Source of the DNA: Chaetorhynchus papuensis
Lineage: Eukaryota; Chordata; Aves; Passeriformes; Rhipiduridae
Length of the DNA: 64,000 bases
NCBI GenBank assembly: GCA_013396525.1
Contig: VWYX01000286.1
Span: 844,391-908,390 of the forward strand
Direction of reading: 5' to 3'
The notes under the pieces are model-generated. The model did not search any database and was not told the origin of the DNA. It saw nothing but the letters and a program-made list of their open reading frames with translations. The position numbers were made by a program, and so were the translations under genes. This document shows, in pieces, positions 60,001-64,000 of the stretch (position 1 is its first letter; each line of letters starts with the position of its first letter).

Positions 60001-60332
60001 ACCAAAGGGATATTCCATACCACATGACATCAGCAAAAGCTAAGGGAGGGAGAAGGAACTGGGGGCATTTGTTACTCTACACTGTTTGCCTTCTAGAGCA
60101 ACCACTTCACATGCTAAAGCCCTGCTTCCTGGGAAGTGTCTGAACATCCTCACTGATGGGAATTAGAGATGAATGTTTCCCTTTGCTTATGTACGAGTAA
60201 AATTTTGTTTCTCTTTTTTTTTGCTGTACTAAACTGCCTTATCACAACCTAATAGTTTCCATCTTATTTGGCACACAACCAAATGACAGTCCTTTTTTGG
60301 AATTCATTCTCAAAAGAGAGAGGAACCCAAAC
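54041..60332. other. Downstream of RNH1, no gene recognised
   Basis: I see no exon of a convergent neighbour. A 194-codon plus frame (56,953-57,537) has low-complexity, non-domain composition. A17 at 58,837-58,853 is a simple A-run. Confidence 0.55.
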
Positions 60333-60672
60333 CAATATATTTTCTATACAACATTGCACTTCCATTTCTATCCCAGTAATATCAAATCCTGCTCTCTCCC
60401 TCAAGCATAAGCCCTTCCTACATTCCATTTATATCATAGTAATAGAAAATATTCCTCTTTCACTCCAGCAGAAGCTCTTCCCAGGTGTGCACCACATGTG
60501 CAACAGAATCCAAAAACACTGGAGATGCAAAGTAGAATAGAATAACCTAGAACAGAATGGAACAAAACACAGCACAATGTATTTCATATGCAATGTTGCA
60601 CTTCCATTGATATTCTAGTAATAAAAATACTGTTCTTCCACTCCAACAGAAACTCTTCCCATGTGTGCACCA
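60333..60672 (+). repeat. Local repeat, three diverged copies of a roughly 80-95 bp unit
   Basis: Copies lie at about 60,333-60,420, 60,420-60,493 and 60,577-60,672. They share CATTCCATTT/ACTTCCATT, an (A)GTAATA block, CACTCCA(G/A)CAGAA(G/A)CTCTTCCC and GTGTGCACCA. Copies two and three are the closest pair, separated by about 80 bp containing AGAATAGAATAA and AACAGAATGGAAC motifs. Confidence 0.75.
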
Positions 60673-63600
60673 GGGCCAGGACTAGACCAGTCACAGAGAT
60701 GCACAACAGGGAAGTGGGGAGATGAGCTCTTTGGGATGCAAGCAAAACATGGTGGAGAGGTATCACAGTGTGGGACAGGGACCTTGGTTTGTTTCCTTGT
60801 GCATTGAGGGGAGCTTCAGAACTTCTGAACTAGGAGCCTGAGAGAAGTGAAAACACTGGCAGACAAGTTCCTGAGGAAACTCTCCTCTCATGTGATCAAT
60901 AGCTTTAATTTACTTCCTTCTCCTTTACCCATCTCTTAAATTTTCACTGAAAAAAGCAACTGCAAACCTTTCCCATACTTTCTTTTTCCCCTATGACCAA
61001 ATGGATCCGGTTTCTTCTCCTACTCCAGCCGGTGTCTTGGTTACTGGATGTGGTTTCCAGTAAAATTAATTCAAGTTCCCAGTTACATTCTTGCAGCTGG
61101 CCACGGCTCACTGGGGACAAGAAAGCCTGGGCCAGGCAGCTCTGCAGTGGGGGAATAGCCAGCTCAGCAACAGGAGAGAGGAGGCAGCACCAAAATACCA
61201 CTGACAGCTGCTAAGAACAAACTATTAGAGGGTTGCAGCTGCTCCTCTCTGATTAAGAGACAAGGACAGAAAGAAAAGCATGGCAAGAGGGGGATTAAAA
61301 TCTGAAAGAGCCTGTCCTGCATGGCCAGGGGTGAGAGAAGCAGCCTGTGCTTGTTCTCCCTCTTGCAGCACAGACTGGGCTGTGCATTTCATTCACCGTC
61401 TAGCCTGGGCTAACACACAGCTCCTGAACAAGGCCATGCTCTTTCCAGCTCTTTCTTCCCACTGCCTGAACCAGGACTAGATGCTCATGGAGGCAACCTG
61501 CCAGGGGTCCTGGCTGTACCACACAACCCCTTGTGGGCCCCCTGGCTCTACTGGAATGGCACTAGGTCTAAACATACCTTATTTTCGAACTACCACTGTA
61601 GGAACAGGAGAGAAGTTCAACATGACCAGACTATAAAAGATCCATACCTCTCTTTTCCTCTTGTCTTCATTTTCTTCAGGTGGAGTTGTTACAAACTGAG
61701 CTGAACAAGCCATGCTCCTGCCCCATCTCCTCCTCCCACAGGTCCAAGGACCTCAGCAGCATGAATTTAGGACTTCTGCCCTGTTACCAGAACCAACCCA
61801 CCCTTTCTTCCTTCCCGCCTTCCTGCCTTCCCATCTGGGTCCAGCTGCTGAGGCAGCTCTCATCCCACATCCCCAGACTCCAGTGTGTGGTCCAGGAGGG
61901 CAAAGATGGGTGGTGAAGAACTGCAGCAGACCAGTCTTTGGGGACCACTTTGCTCTCTGCAGGATGCTAGGATAGAGAAAAGCACCCTGAAGCGAGAAGT
62001 GAGACAGGGTGTGAGCTCGGTAGCCATAAAGACAGGCGGGTCTTGCCCAGAGAAGAAATGTGTACTGGCTTCTGGAGATGTCTCCTTCTCTCACCCCTCT
62101 GAGGAACAGAGTGGGGCAGTCACCAGGCCTCACAGTACAGCCAGCTGAGAGGCTGGCCCTTTGCGACATGAATAAAACCCCAGCTGCCATCAGCAACCAG
62201 AGGGGTCAGAAAGCCCAGAACCCCCAAAACTCTTTAGTTTTCTAATGGGTGCACTACCAATTTCTTGGGCATTTTATTTTTGGGCTCTGCATTATTGATG
62301 TAGTGGGGGGAACTGATTTCCCCAAAATCTGTGTTTCATTTTTCAAACAACTATTCCCTGCACAAGATCTGCAGACACCATGGGCTGGCAGTAAGAAAGG
62401 GCATGAAACTGAAGGCTTTGTACTCTGAACCCCTTTCCACATTATGCCATGGTGCCCAGGAGCTCAGCTGGAGGCAGAGGGAAGGGGTCACCCAGAAATC
62501 TGGAGTTGCACCACCAGCAGGATAAAGGCAAGCTGGTACTGCAGAGCTGGTACAAGCTCACAGTTCTCCAGGTGTTTGCTAGAGGTGTAACCAGCCAGGG
62601 ATTGATGGCTTTCCTGGGGCCACATAATCCTTTTCTGGTCTTAAGCACGTTTGCTCCTCCCAGGAGCAGCCAGCAATTGCTGGCAATTTTGGAGCAATTG
62701 GTGCTCCTATAAGCACTGCTGGACTAGATGGCTTGAGGGTCTAAACCTAAATGGTAGCTCCCACATGTTGCTATAGATATCATGTTCCTTGACAAGTGTT
62801 CAGTTGCACATTATTTCAAAGCCCCTTTGATTTGGCCACTAAGTTTTCCTGGGGTAGCAAGCAGAAACACAGGGAGCTTAGACTGGACACAGGAAATGGC
62901 CACATGCTGGAGAAACAGCTGTGGAGGGGGGACACAAAGAGGGGACTGAGAGCTGAAGCCATGTGTGAGCACAGGCAGTGACAGCCCCAAGCTGCCATGG
63001 AGCACATGTGGGCAGCTGGCAGAGGTCATGCCCTTGTGCAAGGGGATTCCAGCATTCCTGGCCCTCCACACAGCCCTGGCAAACTTTGCATGGAGGAAAG
63101 GCAGGACTCAGCAAGGTCAGAGGGGTCATGGCCTCCACACAACCTGTTCAAGGTGGTCTGAGAAAGGGGACAGGGTGACTTAATGCTGCGTGACATTCAA
63201 GAGCACTTGGTCATTAGCTGGGTAGAATCATAGCAGAAGAGGTTTTTTTGGGTGATATCACTTAAAGAAAGCACCTGAATTTACTTCTTGACACGGGCCT
63301 CTTTGCTAGCATAAGAGCCCAATCCTGACTTCCCCAAAAGCTTACGGCTGTGAATGGAAACACATGAACACAGGCCCTAAAGGCAGGCAACATCCCTTGA
63401 ATGAGTTCAGCTGTAGTCCATATGGATGCACAATTAGAAGATAAAAAGACACTAGAAAGTTGATTGTCTAATCTCAAACAAGAAATGTAGCTGGGAGCTT
63501 GAATTTGTATTGAGATCCTCTCTGGTACCTCAGAAAGCCATCACCATTTTTTTTCCTAGTAACCTCCCAGGCTTGGCTTATTAGGACTTCCAAATTTGTT

Positions 63601-64000
63601 ACAGAAAGAGTGAAAACAGAGACTTTGGGGCTATTGGAGTGAAACTGTCTTGGTGAGCCCTACTGTGCTTGCCCAGAACAGGTTGGTAACGGGAATGTAT
63701 CCCCCACCTCTCTATCCTGAGATACCAGTCAGAGGCTTTCCATGGCAGTACAGCCACCCCCAAACTGAGCACGGGCTCCTCTCCTATGGTGCAGGCACGA
63801 GGGTCGTGTCTCATCTCTGACCTCCGTGCAGAAGCAATTTCTCCAGGGTGCTCCCAGCACCCTGCACTGGCAGGGCAAGAACCCAGCAGCACCAAGGTGG
63901 CCATGGCTGTGGGGCCCTGCCCTGCCTCCACGTCCAAGGGAGCACCGGAGTGAGACACATCAGGCACCTGCCTATCTCACATCATCCTCATCAGGCACCT
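60673..64000. other. No gene recognised
   Basis: Unique sequence with short open frames only. A faint CR1-like phrase (GCTGGACTAGATGG, about 62,718) is too short to call. Confidence 0.55.

Noticed and set aside
62715..62760. CR1-like phrase GCTGGACTAGATGG
   Set aside because: Only about 14 bp resemble the CR1 tail, which is too short to support an element.

Overview
The window is vertebrate nuclear DNA, most probably from a bird. Several decayed CR1-type LINE tails of the sauropsid kind are present, a eukaryotic tRNA-Ala gene with internal promoter boxes is present, and the one confidently recognisable protein gene is a multi-exon ribonuclease inhibitor with vertebrate splice signals. The species cannot be fixed from the sequence.

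Layout. Positions 1-34,900 are mostly non-coding, AT-leaning sequence. I see microsatellites, two CR1 fragments (12.6 kb and 25.5 kb) and two short GC-rich patches (about 22.0 and 31.8 kb), but no exon I can name. A few minus-strand stretches carry good splice signals with open frames, one of which looks like a signal peptide (22,407-22,488). An equally good plus-strand decoy exists, so all of these are kept as low-confidence leads. Positions 34,900-35,640 are a CpG island with an NRF1-like site and a TCTCGCGAGA palindrome, followed 40 bp later by a tRNA-Ala(AGC) gene at 35,674-35,746. Positions 35,870-37,460 carry two more CR1 fragments in opposite orientations.

Positions 41.1-43.7 kb form the upstream region of the main gene. 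It contains a candidate first exon with a consensus donor and an X-box-like site (41.17-41.25 kb), a strand-asymmetric polypurine tract of about 630 bp (42.34-42.97 kb), and a strong CpG island with GC boxes, GGGCC repeats and E-boxes (42.96-43.72 kb).

Positions 44,667-about 54,040 carry RNH1 on the plus strand. It has nine coding exons, seven of exactly 171 nt separated by phase-2 introns, and encodes a complete 456-residue leucine-rich-repeat ribonuclease inhibitor. The 3' UTR is short, with an AATAAA at 54,020. Positions 54.1-64 kb look intergenic or intronic, with one small local triplication at 60.3-60.7 kb.

RNH1 protein is a cytosolic, cysteine-rich horseshoe that binds and blocks RNase A-superfamily ribonucleases. 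The window otherwise reads as its regulatory surroundings plus a divergent promoter/tRNA locus. No new multi-gene system could be supported.
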